A DNA stretch of 64,000 bases from Lysobacteraceae bacterium (GCA_004297225.1 SCUI01000003.1:1-64000), one strand, 5' to 3'. Positions 23,599-32,985 are shown, counted from the stretch's first letter. Numbers and translations: made by a program. Notes: generated by a model not told the origin, from the letters alone.

Positions 23599-24706
23599 CA
23601 AGAGCGACGTCTATGTCACCAAGCCGTTCCTCCCGCCGCTCGCGGAACTGATGCCGGCGCTGGAGCAAATATGGGAATCGCGGGAGCTGACCAATGGGGG
23701 TGTATTTCACCAGCGGTTTGAAAGGGAGCTTGCCACGCATCTAGGTGTTCCCTTTGTCTCGCTTTTCACGAACGCGACCTTGGCGCTGGTGACAACACTT
23801 CAATGCCTCCGGGTAACTGGTGAGGTCATTACCACACCATATTCATTCGTAGCCACGGCCCACTCCTTGCTGTGGAACGGCATCGAGCCTGTATTCGTAG
23901 ACATAGATCGCGAAACGCTGGGGCTGGACGTGTCGCGCGTGGAGGCGGCGATTACGCCACGCACTACCGCGATCATGCCTGTCCATGTCTACGGCCGGCC
24001 GGTCGATGTCGATGGCCTGCAACGGATCGCCGATACTTATGGACTGAAGATCATCTACGACGCCGCGCATACGTTTGGTGCGCGCTATCGCGGTGAATCG
24101 TTGGCGGCGCATGGCGACCTGGCCGTTTTAAGTTTTCACGCAACCAAGGTGTTCAATACCTTTGAGGGAGGCGCCATCGTTTGCCGGGATGTCCAGACCA
24201 AGCAGCGCATCGACTTCCTGAAGAACTTCGGTTTTTCCGACGAGGTGACGGTGGTCGCTACCGGCATCAACGGGAAGATGAGCGAATTCCACGCTGCTCT
24301 GGGCCTGGTGCAGTTGCAGCATGTTAGTGATTGCATTTCCAAGCGCGCCAAAATTGCTGCCCGCTACGACAACGCGTTTTCAAGCGTTCCAGGGATCGAG
24401 GTCCTCCCCGTGCTGCCTGGCTACGAGTCGAACTTCAGCTACTACCCGATTTTCGTGGGCCCGGAATACGGCACGACGAGGGATCTGCTCTATTTACGAT
24501 TGCGCGAAGCAGGAATTTACGCTCGCCGCTACTTCTACCCGCTTATCAGCAATTTCCCAATGTACCGCGGTCGCGCGTCCGCGGCAAAGGCGGATTTGCC
24601 AGTCGCGCATGCCGTCTCGGAGTCCGTCATCTGCTTGCCGATCTATCCAGAGCTCTCCGGCGTGGACCAGCAACGCGTAATTGACGTCGTGGAGGATGCG
24701 TCATGA
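23591..24706 (+). CDS. DegT/DnrJ/EryC1/StrS-family sugar aminotransferase
   Basis: This PLP enzyme transfers an amino group to a nucleotide keto-sugar. The 371-residue product has DAAHTFGARY for the cofactor Asp, and SFHATKVFNTFEGGAI with Lys186 as the Schiff-base lysine. With the acyltransferase that follows it could make an N-acylated amino sugar. The dehydratase or isomerase that would make the keto-sugar is not in the window and must be encoded elsewhere. The start overlaps the preceding gene as ATGACTGA, and the stop overlaps the next start. Confidence 0.9.
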   Translation: MTDKSDVYVTKPFLPPLAELMPALEQIWESRELTNGGVFHQRFERELATHLGVPFVSLFTNATLALVTTLQCLRVTGEVITTPYSFVATAHSLLWNGIEPVFVDIDRETLGLDVSRVEAAITPRTTAIMPVHVYGRPVDVDGLQRIADTYGLKIIYDAAHTFGARYRGESLAAHGDLAVLSFHATKVFNTFEGGAIVCRDVQTKQRIDFLKNFGFSDEVTVVATGINGKMSEFHAALGLVQLQHVSDCISKRAKIAARYDNAFSSVPGIEVLPVLPGYESNFSYYPIFVGPEYGTTRDLLYLRLREAGIYARRYFYPLISNFPMYRGRASAAKADLPVAHAVSESVICLPIYPELSGVDQQRVIDVVEDAS

Positions 24707-25275
24707 CCAGCTATATGTCCGAACGAGAGCTAATCTCGTTGGGGTTTGCATCGTGTGGTCGCAACGTGCGCATCTCCACCAAGGCCTCGATCTACGGGGC
24801 GCCGCGCATCAGTCTCGGCAATGATGTGCGGATCGATGACTTTTGCATCCTATCGGCGGGCGAGGGCGGCATCGAGATTGGAAGCTATGTACATATTGCA
24901 GCCTTCTCAATGCTAGTGGGCAAGGCTCGGATTCAGATGCTTGATTTTTCCGGCCTGTCGTCGCGCGTCTCCGTCTACTCCAGCAGTGACGACTACTCAG
25001 GCACGGCGCTTACAAATCCAACCGTGCCGGCCAAATACACGAACGTAAAACATGCCCCGGTTTCGATCGGACGCCACGCGATTGTCGGTGCGGGTGCCGT
25101 TATCCTTCCCGGTGCGCAACTCCACGAAGGCGTCGCCGTCGGAGCAATGTCCCTAGTGACCCGGGACTGCGATGAATTCGGCGTCTACGCTGGGATCCCG
25201 GCACGACGCAGGGGCGAAAGGCAACGATTGTTGTTGGAGATGGAGGCGCTCCTCGCAGGAGAGAAGAAAGATTGA
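24703..25275 (+). CDS. Hexapeptide-repeat acyltransferase
   Basis: The 190-residue product is a left-handed beta-helix acyltransferase: repeated I/V-G-x4 hexads run from about residue 20 to 165 (ISLGNDVRIDD, IEIGSYVHIAA, VSIGRHAIVGAGAVI), interrupted by a loop near 85-115. It ends in GIPARRRGER, like sugar O- and N-acetyltransferases. Placed directly after the aminotransferase it most likely acylates the new amino group, though O-acetylation is possible. The ATGA overlap links it to the aminotransferase. Confidence 0.85.
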   Translation: MTSYMSERELISLGFASCGRNVRISTKASIYGAPRISLGNDVRIDDFCILSAGEGGIEIGSYVHIAAFSMLVGKARIQMLDFSGLSSRVSVYSSSDDYSGTALTNPTVPAKYTNVKHAPVSIGRHAIVGAGAVILPGAQLHEGVAVGAMSLVTRDCDEFGVYAGIPARRRGERQRLLLEMEALLAGEKKD

Positions 25276-26777
25276 TGCCGATCTCCGGGCGCCTGCGCAA
25301 CAATCTTTCGGCGAATTTCCTGGGGACTGGTGTTTCCGGGGTTGTCGCACTTGTCTCTGCGCCGATAATCTTCCGCGCACTTGGCGCAGACGCCTACGGA
25401 ATGGTGGGTGTTTATCTCTTGCTGCAGGGGATGATGGTGCTGTTCGACCTGGGCCTTACACCCGGGCTGGCCAGGGCAGTCGCCTGGCATCGTGGGGTCG
25501 ACGGATGGGGCCAAGTGTTGACCTTGATCCGGCTGGCAGAGCGGCCGATGTTTGCACTCGCATTGGCCTTCATGCTTGGCCTCATGGCCCTTTCTGGCTT
25601 TATTTCCCGGAATTGGCTTTCTTCGGCGCAAGTGCCTGTCGCCACGATCCAGTTGTTGCTCGTGCTGATGGGCGCCGCGCTCGCGCTGAGGATGGTGGCT
25701 GGCTTGCAAAGGGCAGCCCTGATGGCGATAGAACGCCAGCCGCAGGCCAATTTGGTACAAGCGCTGGCCGTGACAGGACGGACCTTGGGCGCGTTGGGGT
25801 TTGCGCTACTGACCGGAACGGGGGTGCTCGGATTCTTCGTGGTGCAAGTCCCGATTTCATTGCTGGAGTGGTGGGGATATCGCAAATTCCTGGGCCTGGC
25901 CCTGTCGCGGTCCCCGGAGCCGGTGCCCCGCGACGAGCTTCGCCAGCACATTCGCTTTGGGCTTGGCGTAGCAGGACTGGCTCTCGTTTGGTTGTTGGCG
26001 TCACAAGCGGACAAGCTCGTGCTCTCGAGGTTATTGCCGTTGGCGGAGTTCGGCGCCTATTCGCTAGGGGCGCACATCGCATCCGCGGTAATCATCGCCG
26101 TCGGCCCCGTCCAGGCAGCAGTTTTGCCACGGCTAACGCGGCTGATAGCAGGAGGGGAGGAATCGCAGGCAAGATCGCTGTATGGGATGGCGACTGCGAT
26201 GACGGTAGCGCTCTTCGCAGGCATGGTCGTAGGGATCTGGCTGGCTGGCCCGGCGGTGGTTTCGATGCTGGCACCAGTCGCTGCCATCGACCTGAAGCCG
26301 ATGCAGGTGGCACTTGTCTTTGCGTTTGGCAACGGAGCAATTGCACTCGTGGGGCTGGCCTACCAGCTACAGAATGCGCGCGGCCAATTGCGGGTGCATG
26401 CGATAGGTGCATTCGTTCAAGTGGTTATCCAGGTACCAGTACTGATCTGGGTGGCGACGACCTCAGGGGCGCTGGCTACAGCGATCGCGTTTTCCGCCAT
26501 GAACTGGTTGTTCGTCGCCTTGTGGATCCCGTTGGTGCACTCACGATTCCTGAACGGCGGCAATCTCCCTTGGTTGCGGCAAGATCTGCTCCCGCCCTTG
26601 GTGGCTGGAGCAATAACGGGTTTGGTACTGATTGGAATGCTTCCGCAGAGCCAGCCATTGGTCGTGCAAGGGGTTCTGGCGCTGCTTGGAATGGGGTTGA
26701 CCGCTGGCGTCACGTTGATATCCCACAGCGGCATGCGTGGGTACCTGTTGGGCTGGGGGGCTAGCCTTGGCTCCTGA
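25275..26777 (+). CDS. Wzx-like polysaccharide/lipid-linked glycan flippase
   Basis: The 500-residue integral membrane protein has about twelve hydrophobic segments and starts with NFLGTGVSGVVALVSAPIIF, typical of MATE/MOP-type polysaccharide exporters such as Wzx. It should move a lipid-linked glycan from the cytosolic to the periplasmic face. No O-antigen polymerase (Wzy) or chain-length regulator (Wzz) lies in the window, so the product may be a short oligosaccharide. The ATG shares one base with the acyltransferase stop; a TTG three bases upstream is less likely. Confidence 0.85.
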   Translation: MPISGRLRNNLSANFLGTGVSGVVALVSAPIIFRALGADAYGMVGVYLLLQGMMVLFDLGLTPGLARAVAWHRGVDGWGQVLTLIRLAERPMFALALAFMLGLMALSGFISRNWLSSAQVPVATIQLLLVLMGAALALRMVAGLQRAALMAIERQPQANLVQALAVTGRTLGALGFALLTGTGVLGFFVVQVPISLLEWWGYRKFLGLALSRSPEPVPRDELRQHIRFGLGVAGLALVWLLASQADKLVLSRLLPLAEFGAYSLGAHIASAVIIAVGPVQAAVLPRLTRLIAGGEESQARSLYGMATAMTVALFAGMVVGIWLAGPAVVSMLAPVAAIDLKPMQVALVFAFGNGAIALVGLAYQLQNARGQLRVHAIGAFVQVVIQVPVLIWVATTSGALATAIAFSAMNWLFVALWIPLVHSRFLNGGNLPWLRQDLLPPLVAGAITGLVLIGMLPQSQPLVVQGVLALLGMGLTAGVTLISHSGMRGYLLGWGASLGS

Positions 26778-27711
26778 CCGCCCAACAGTGAGCGTGTGCG
26801 TGACGACTTATCAGCACGCGGCCTATATCCGTGAGTGCCTGGAGAGCGTAATAGCGCAGACATTTCCCGGAACGCTGGAAGTATTGGTGGGTGATGACGT
26901 ATCAGTGGATGGCACTCGCGAGGTGGTCGAGGAAATCGCGCGAGGTGATTCCCGGGTCCGCGCCTTCCTCCACTCGAGCAACTTGGGCCCGTCAGCCAAT
27001 CTGCATTTCCTGGTTGCCCGGGCGCGGGGTGACTTCATTGCCCACCTGGACGGTGACGACTTCTGGTTACCCGGAAAGCTCGCGGCTCAATTGCGTGTCC
27101 TCGCAGGTGATGCAGGCGTCGCGGCAGTGTATTGCAACGCGCAAGTCGTTGATGACACTGGGCGTCGATTGGGGGACTTCAACCGGCGGGTTCCGGCGCG
27201 CCTTGGAATCAACGCATTGCTGCGCAAGGGGAACTTCCTGAACCACAGTTCCTTGCTGTATCGCGCTACTTCACGCGATGTGGTTCTCGGCATGGAAGGG
27301 GCATTTATTGACTATCGCCTGCATTTTCGGCTGCTCAGGCACGGCGCCTTGGCATATGTGGACGAGGACTTGGTTGGACATCGCTGGCGTACAGGCGGCT
27401 CCATGATTCGAACCATGCCAAATGCTGTTTGTGAGGGGCATCTGGATGCATTCCGTGAAGCCGTTGGCGGAGGTGCGAATCCCGCAGACCTGAGGGCCGC
27501 GATCGGTCGCTTTTGGGGGAAGGTTCTGGTTCATGCGTTGATCGCTGGTCGCTGGGCCGGAGTGGGGACATGGGCGCGAAGGCTAACCAGCGATCCCTTG
27601 CTGAAATACTCCAGGTTTCAGCTTCTTGCAGCATCATTGCTGGCCCTGCCACGAGCAATTGCCTCATGGCACAGGCGTCGCCAAGGCGCTGAAACAGTGT
27701 TCTTCCCATGA
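26767..27711 (+). CDS. GT2 glycosyltransferase
   Basis: The 314-residue product is a GT-A family 2 enzyme: TVSVCVTTYQHAAYI at the N-terminus, GDDVSVDGT for nucleotide binding and HLDGDDFW for the metal site. I propose a TTG start at 26767, preceded by a run of G and overlapping the flippase stop by 11 bases; a GTG at 26737 would add ten residues. It belongs to the same operon and should extend the lipid-linked glycan. The acceptor is unknown. Confidence 0.85.
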   Translation: MAPDRPTVSVCVTTYQHAAYIRECLESVIAQTFPGTLEVLVGDDVSVDGTREVVEEIARGDSRVRAFLHSSNLGPSANLHFLVARARGDFIAHLDGDDFWLPGKLAAQLRVLAGDAGVAAVYCNAQVVDDTGRRLGDFNRRVPARLGINALLRKGNFLNHSSLLYRATSRDVVLGMEGAFIDYRLHFRLLRHGALAYVDEDLVGHRWRTGGSMIRTMPNAVCEGHLDAFREAVGGGANPADLRAAIGRFWGKVLVHALIAGRWAGVGTWARRLTSDPLLKYSRFQLLAASLLALPRAIASWHRRRQGAETVFFP

Positions 27712-28511
27712 TCAACAAAGCCAAGCAATTGCAACTTTCTGCTGCCGCGCTGGTTGGAGGCGCAGTCGACGTCTTGTCTGGCCGCGGATGGCGGTATTGC
27801 GCTTGCTGTCGCAGGCGTGTGCTGGCATTCCTGCCATGGCGTGGCGGATCGGCAGCAGCGCCTCCTTTGATGCAAGCGTTGGACATGATCGGCAGCGACC
27901 TTGACCATTTCGCCTGCCCTCTCTGCGGGAGCACGGATCGCGAGCGCCACTTGCGCTTGTACCTGGAAGAGACAGGCATGGCGGCAACTTTCGCCGGCAA
28001 GCGCGTATTGCATTTCGCTCCTGAGAGACGCCTGACTCCCTGGATCGCATCTTTGCTGCCCTCCGAGCATTTGCTCGCAGATCTCTATCCTGAGGATGTT
28101 GCCGTTCGGCGGCTTGATCTGGAGCAGATGCCGTTTCCTGACGGGTACTTCGACGTCGTGATTGCGAACCACGTGCTCGAGCACGTGGCCCATCTCGACC
28201 TGGCAGTCATGCAAATTGCCCGGGTGCTCAAGGTGGATGGCTGGGCGATTCTGCAGGTGCCGTGGGCTCGTACGCTGGCTACCACGATCGAGGATCCTTC
28301 AGTCACCAGCTCCGCCGCACGCAGAGAGTTGTATGGACAGGAAGATCACGTGAGGCTATTCGGCGCAGATGTCTTCGAGAGGATTGGCAGATTTGGCTTG
28401 TCCGCAGAACCGGTCTCGCATTCCGAGGCTCTCGCGTCAATATCTCCCGTTTCTGCCGGAGTGAATGTGCAGGAACCATTCATGCGTTTCCGCCGGCGGC
28501 AGCAATCATAG
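27708..28511 (+). CDS. SAM-dependent methyltransferase with N-terminal zinc-ribbon-like Cys pairs
   Basis: The 267-residue product carries two Cys pairs near the N-terminus (YCACC and CPLCGS) that could form a zinc ribbon, followed by a class I methyltransferase core with VLHFAPERRL and IANHVLEHVAHL. It is the last gene of the forward glycan operon (ATGA overlap with the glycosyltransferase) and converges on the GT-C genes. It may cap the glycan by methylation; the substrate is unproven. Confidence 0.78.
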   Translation: MINKAKQLQLSAAALVGGAVDVLSGRGWRYCACCRRRVLAFLPWRGGSAAAPPLMQALDMIGSDLDHFACPLCGSTDRERHLRLYLEETGMAATFAGKRVLHFAPERRLTPWIASLLPSEHLLADLYPEDVAVRRLDLEQMPFPDGYFDVVIANHVLEHVAHLDLAVMQIARVLKVDGWAILQVPWARTLATTIEDPSVTSSAARRELYGQEDHVRLFGADVFERIGRFGLSAEPVSHSEALASISPVSAGVNVQEPFMRFRRRQQS

Positions 28512-28572
28512 CCGGCAACGTTGCGATTCCTCTAGGCGTCCGCCTGCGCTCGCACATGGCGGCAAGATTGTC

Positions 28573-30480
28573 TTAATTGGTCTTGGAAGCAGCCAATTGT
28601 TCAAGTTCCCGGGCGTAGATCTCGTTCTGGCCAAACGAGCCACTTTTCCGCAACGCCTCGATGTACGGTTCTGCCAACGCAGGCTGGCCGCTTGCGATGA
28701 GCAGCTTCGCCATGCTGATCTGGTATTGGGCGACGGATGGTGCGCGTTCCGCGGCCTCCCGCCAGAGTGCGAACGCGAGCGTCGGGTCATCCACCGCGTT
28801 AAGGGCGTAGTTACCGTAGATACTGAGCACTTCCGGATGCCGGCCTGCGCGCAACGCGGCGTCGAAGGTATCCAGCATGGCTTGTGGCGGCAGCTGGCAG
28901 GCCCCTTCCAGCTGGCAATTCACCAGCGATGCGATTGCATTGATCTGCTGCGGCCCAACGGCGCCGGATTTCAGTTTGTCTTGCAAGCGGTACCACCAAC
29001 GGGGTTCGACCGGGCGGGCCGTTCTCGACGCCAGCACGATCGCGGCTGCTTCCGGCATCGGAGTCGCCCCAGGCACGGCCATGGCACGCTCCAGCGCCGA
29101 GAATGCCTGGTCGATGCCGTTGGAATCCCGGCGGTAGCCGGTGATGATTATCAGGTCACGCGCTAGGTCGTAAGTCGCGCGCGGAGATTGTGGGTGCTTG
29201 GCCGCCTCGGTCGATGCGAATCGTAGCGGATCACTCCACTCGCGCGCCCTCAATCCGGTCAGGCCCGCATGCAGCACCAGCAGCAACCCCGCTGTTACCA
29301 AGCCGGCGCGCCGAAGTGTCATTGTCCGAGGAGCTAGCAGAAGGACATCGCCGAGTACCATGCAGACCCCCAGCGAAGCGAAGTAGTTGCGGTGCTCGTA
29401 CATCAGCTCCAGGGGAATGACTGTTGCAGTCAAGGCCTGGGCCGCGAGGAACCAGGCGATGCCCAAGGCCAACAAGGGCCGTTTCGAACGAAACAACACC
29501 GCAGCGGCCCCAAGCAACGCCAAGCCAACCCACGCAAACAGTGTGGATGGCGGTGACAGCAAGCCATCCGAGATGACGTAGTCGTCGTGGTACAGGCTCA
29601 GTTGGCTAAGGTCGGGCAGCAGGGTCCAGTGCAGGTAATCGATGAGCACCCGGCCCTCGGTCAGCAGACGTTCGCTCAAGCTGAAGTCGCGACCTGCGTA
29701 AGCAGCGCCCGAGAGCAGGCCCGGCAGCAGCCAAGCCAACCAGATGATGGCGGGCAATGCCAGCACACCGAACAGCACCAGGAGTCTGCGGTCCGTTTCA
29801 TGGCCCTTGGTGGCAAACTGCAGCAAGATCCACTCGATTGCCAATGCGTAGACCGGCAAGAGCAGCGCCGATTCCTTGACCAGGGCGCCGAGGAACGTCG
29901 CGCCGACAATCCCGGCAATCAACATTGGCCAACCGCGACCTTCGTTGTGCAATCGCTCGCGCCCTGCCAGGTAGAGCCACAGGCCTGCAAAGACGAAGGC
30001 GTGGCACAGGCTCTCCATTCTCTGTACGACCAACAACACTGCCATCAGGTTGATCGGGTTCAGCGCCCAAGCTGCCGAGATCCATAGCGCCACGCCCGTG
30101 GCAGATGACGTATCGCGGCGGCCGCCGGCGTGCAGCAACCGCCGGACTACCACGAATACCAACACCGTGTTGAGCAGGTGGATGCCGAGATTGGTGAGTT
30201 TCATCCAGTACGGATCAAGCCCGGTCAAGGCGTGGTTGACCGCGAAGCTGAGCATTGCCAAGGGGCGTAGCAGCTCGCTGGAAGGAGAGGAAAATATCGC
30301 CGCCAACCATGCATGCCACCCGGAATCGAATCGCACATGCAATGCAAGGTTGTCGACAATATTCGGGTAGTCGTCGAAAACAAACCCCCCGTGGAGGCCC
30401 GGAAAGTAAGCGAGCACCACGACGCCGATCAAGCCAAGCAGCATCACTCCATCGCGCGCCTGCGTGCCAAGTCGCTTCAT
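28573..30480 (-). CDS. GT-C membrane glycosyltransferase with TPR tail, TMTC-like (second of tandem pair)
   Basis: The 635-residue protein has about ten hydrophobic segments and a soluble C-terminal part (from about residue 420) with TPR-like helices. GT-C features resembling animal TMTC O-mannosyltransferases are visible: FVFDDYPNI after the first membrane segment (Asp36, Asp37), a WALNP...VVQRME stretch (138-157), ALVKESA (199-205) and VIPLELMYEHRNY (354-366). These enzymes use polyprenyl-phosphate sugars and modify protein Ser/Thr in the periplasm or ER. It overlaps its paralogue by four bases and lies downstream of pilA, so PilA is a plausible target; that is inference. Confidence 0.72.
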   Translation of the reverse strand: MKRLGTQARDGVMLLGLIGVVVLAYFPGLHGGFVFDDYPNIVDNLALHVRFDSGWHAWLAAIFSSPSSELLRPLAMLSFAVNHALTGLDPYWMKLTNLGIHLLNTVLVFVVVRRLLHAGGRRDTSSATGVALWISAAWALNPINLMAVLLVVQRMESLCHAFVFAGLWLYLAGRERLHNEGRGWPMLIAGIVGATFLGALVKESALLLPVYALAIEWILLQFATKGHETDRRLLVLFGVLALPAIIWLAWLLPGLLSGAAYAGRDFSLSERLLTEGRVLIDYLHWTLLPDLSQLSLYHDDYVISDGLLSPPSTLFAWVGLALLGAAAVLFRSKRPLLALGIAWFLAAQALTATVIPLELMYEHRNYFASLGVCMVLGDVLLLAPRTMTLRRAGLVTAGLLLVLHAGLTGLRAREWSDPLRFASTEAAKHPQSPRATYDLARDLIIITGYRRDSNGIDQAFSALERAMAVPGATPMPEAAAIVLASRTARPVEPRWWYRLQDKLKSGAVGPQQINAIASLVNCQLEGACQLPPQAMLDTFDAALRAGRHPEVLSIYGNYALNAVDDPTLAFALWREAAERAPSVAQYQISMAKLLIASGQPALAEPYIEALRKSGSFGQNEIYARELEQLAASKTN

Positions 30481-32471
30481 TCCGAGGCCGCCTGGGCGTC
30501 TTGCAGCAACTGCTTGCGAAGGCGACTGCGCTCCCGCGCGTAGTAGCCATCATGGCGGAGCAACCAACGATGCAAACCCGCCATGTCCCGCACCGGGGGC
30601 GATTGCCGTGCCTCTAGTCGAGCAAAGTGGTCGAGATGCTGCGCCCCAAGTGCGGGCGCGCCGGCCTGGCCTAGTGCCGCCGCCTGGACAAGCGCATAGT
30701 CCGCATCGGGGGCTGCCAGAAGGGCGGCATCAAACCAGCCCAATGCCCGCGCTGGCTGGCCGTGGGCAATCGCGATCCGGCCCCGGACGTGTCGCAGGTC
30801 GCGCTTGCGACTGGGTTGATCGCTCTGCGGATTGCGCTCTGCCGCATCTACCAATGAGGCAAGGCCGGCCAGGCCAAAGCCCCGGCAATTGCGCATCTCC
30901 ATTGTGCGCGCCGCCGCGTGCATCCATTCATACAGGCCGTAATTCCAGGTGCGCGCCGTGGCCAAGATGCCCTGCGCCTGTGCAAGGGTGTCTTCTGCCA
31001 ACTCGCCCGTGCCGTTGCATTCCAGGCCGATCGCGGTTATCGCCAAGTCTACCGACCCGGGGTTGTCGCGCAGTGCAGCATGGATCCGCGCAAGGCCGGC
31101 ATCCACGGACCCGCTCAGGACTTCCTGTCGCGCTTCATCCGCCTGGGCCCGCGCCGAGTCCGTGGCATGTGATGCGGACAGCGCAGCCAGGAGCCGCCGG
31201 TTGCCCCACACCTCGGCACGTTGATGCGTCAGAAGTAGAAACGTTCCGAGCAAAAGCACGACGAATGCCATCCTGTAGCGCGCATAGCCCCCGGGTTGCA
31301 GCAGGGCATGCGCCAAGGGCCAACCCATCATCGCAGCTGGAAGGTAGTTGCGGTGCTCGAAGTACAGCTCCAGCGGGATCACACTGCTTTCGAGCAAGTG
31401 GCCCACCAGGAAGAATAGCCAGGCAAAGCTGATCACAGGAAAGCGCCGGCGCGCGGCGAGGCTTGCCACCACGCTCGCGGCAAGCATCGACAATGCTGGC
31501 AACGTGGTCATGGGCGCCAGCCATCCGCGCGAGGCGATGAAGTCATCCACGAACACCCCACCGCCGCCGGCGCGGGGCAGAACAAGGCGGCCGACGTAGG
31601 CCCAGATCGCGCGTGGCTCGCTCAACAGGCGCTCGGGCAAGGTCCATTCGCGACCGTGGAGGACAGGCAGCGACCACAGGTGCAGGCCCACACGGGCTAG
31701 GTAAACCAGCAGCAGCACGGTCGGCAAGCCCAAGCAAAACAGTGCCGCCCGATCGGCGGTGCGTCTGCCTGTCGACGGGCCGATCGGCCGCAGGCACCAC
31801 AGCCACGCCAGGCCTGCGAGGGTGGGGGCGAGAAATCCGTTGGCCTTCGACAAGCCTGCAAGCAACGTTGCCGTGCCCACGCCCAACACGGTCCAACTCC
31901 AAGCTCGACCTGCGTGTCCGGCGAGGAAATTGTTAGCGGCCCTGTCCCACGCGAGCAATGCCAGTAGGACGAAGGTCATTGGAAGCATTGCTTCGCGCTG
32001 CACGACGTACAAGGTCGTAGAGACGAAGAAGGGGTGCGCTGCCCAGAGGGCTGCCGCTACCAGCGGCGTCCAGTGCGAGAACGCCATGTCAGGAGTCCGG
32101 AGCGCAAGACCGAGCTGCAACCTTCGAAGTACCGCAGCCAGCAGGCCCGCATTCAAGACATGCAAGGCCAGGTTGGTGCGCTTGAATGACCACGGATCCG
32201 CAGGCCACGCCTGTGCATCCAGCAAAAAGCTCAAAAGGGCGACTGGCCTGCCGGTAGGGTCGGCGTTGCCTGATGTCAGGTAATAGAGAAGCGAGCGGGC
32301 GTCGCGGATCGGCCCATTGGCACCGATGACATTGAGGTTCCCGTAATCGTCGAACAGGAACGGCCCGGAAAGCCCGGGCCAGTAGGCCCAGGTGACCAGC
32401 GCCGCGAGGAGCATCGCAGCGCCAACCCATCGAAGGCTATGGTTCATGGCGGGGCAAGGAGGGAATGTCAT
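30477..32471 (-). CDS. GT-C membrane glycosyltransferase with TPR tail, TMTC-like (first of tandem pair)
   Basis: The 664-residue paralogue of the next gene keeps the same motifs in the same order: FLFDDYGNL (Asp41, Asp42), ALWAAHP...VVQREA, LSKANG, PERLLSEPRAIWAYVG and VIPLELYFEHRNY (364-376). About ten membrane segments are followed by a helical, TPR-like C-terminal domain of some 260 residues. The ATG at 32471 has an upstream AAGAGGG ribosome site; Met9 is an alternative. It is separated from pilA only by a terminator. Outside the motifs the two paralogues have diverged strongly, so they may use different donors or acceptors. Confidence 0.72.
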   Translation of the reverse strand: MTFPPCPAMNHSLRWVGAAMLLAALVTWAYWPGLSGPFLFDDYGNLNVIGANGPIRDARSLLYYLTSGNADPTGRPVALLSFLLDAQAWPADPWSFKRTNLALHVLNAGLLAAVLRRLQLGLALRTPDMAFSHWTPLVAAALWAAHPFFVSTTLYVVQREAMLPMTFVLLALLAWDRAANNFLAGHAGRAWSWTVLGVGTATLLAGLSKANGFLAPTLAGLAWLWCLRPIGPSTGRRTADRAALFCLGLPTVLLLVYLARVGLHLWSLPVLHGREWTLPERLLSEPRAIWAYVGRLVLPRAGGGGVFVDDFIASRGWLAPMTTLPALSMLAASVVASLAARRRFPVISFAWLFFLVGHLLESSVIPLELYFEHRNYLPAAMMGWPLAHALLQPGGYARYRMAFVVLLLGTFLLLTHQRAEVWGNRRLLAALSASHATDSARAQADEARQEVLSGSVDAGLARIHAALRDNPGSVDLAITAIGLECNGTGELAEDTLAQAQGILATARTWNYGLYEWMHAAARTMEMRNCRGFGLAGLASLVDAAERNPQSDQPSRKRDLRHVRGRIAIAHGQPARALGWFDAALLAAPDADYALVQAAALGQAGAPALGAQHLDHFARLEARQSPPVRDMAGLHRWLLRHDGYYARERSRLRKQLLQDAQAASE

Positions 32472-32493
32472 AAGCCCTCTTGGCGCAGGCTAC

Positions 32494-32523
32494 AAAAGAT
32501 TAGGGCCGCACGCGGCGGCCCTA
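32494..32523 (-). terminator. Rho-independent terminator after pilA
   Basis: Reading the reverse strand, a nine-base-pair stem (TAGGGCCGC paired with GCGGCCCTA, 32523-32501) closes a five-base loop and is followed by ATCTTTT. It lies about 30 bases after the pilA stop, so most pilA transcripts should end before the GT-C genes; these may rely on readthrough. Confidence 0.75.
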
Positions 32524-32553
32524 TTCTTTATCGCAACAAGTCCGGTAATGCGA

Positions 32554-32985
32554 TTAACGGCACTCGGACGGCAGGTAACGAGTATCGACTGGATTGGTGG
32601 CGCCCGGCTTGCACTTCCACTTCACCGACCCGGTCGCAGTGATCGCGGACAGGGCAATCGTATCGCCGCTGAGCTTGGGTTCCGCCGTGCTGAAGGTAAT
32701 CGTGATCAAGCCGGAGGCATTGCTGACGCTGCTCACATAGGTACCCGTGATCGACCCGGCAAGTGGCAAACCCGCGGACGTATTGTTCAACGGCAAGCTG
32801 CCCTTCGACGAATAAGTCTCCGCCACGGCAAGCTTCGACGCGCCAGCCAGGTTGATGCCTTCCGAAGCCTTCGCCCGGACCGCGTAGTCCTGGTAGGCCG
32901 GGATGGCGATCGCCATCAGGATGCCGAGGATCGCGATCACGATCATCAGTTCGATCAGGGTGAAGCCTTGCTGCATCTTCTTCAT
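32554..32985 (-). CDS. pilA: Type IV major pilin PilA
   Basis: The 143-residue prepilin has the short positively charged leader MKKMQQG, with PilD cleavage expected between Gly7 and Phe8 and Glu5 of the mature protein in place (FTLIELM). The hydrophobic N-terminal helix runs to about residue 30, the variable globular domain follows, and a C-terminal disulfide loop is bounded by the Cys residues in KWKCK and SECR. It is the only pilin gene here. Expression should depend on sigma-54 and PilR, whose gene lies just upstream. A GGGGA ribosome site precedes the ATG. Confidence 0.96.
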   Translation of the reverse strand: MKKMQQGFTLIELMIVIAILGILMAIAIPAYQDYAVRAKASEGINLAGASKLAVAETYSSKGSLPLNNTSAGLPLAGSITGTYVSSVSNASGLITITFSTAEPKLSGDTIALSAITATGSVKWKCKPGATNPVDTRYLPSECR

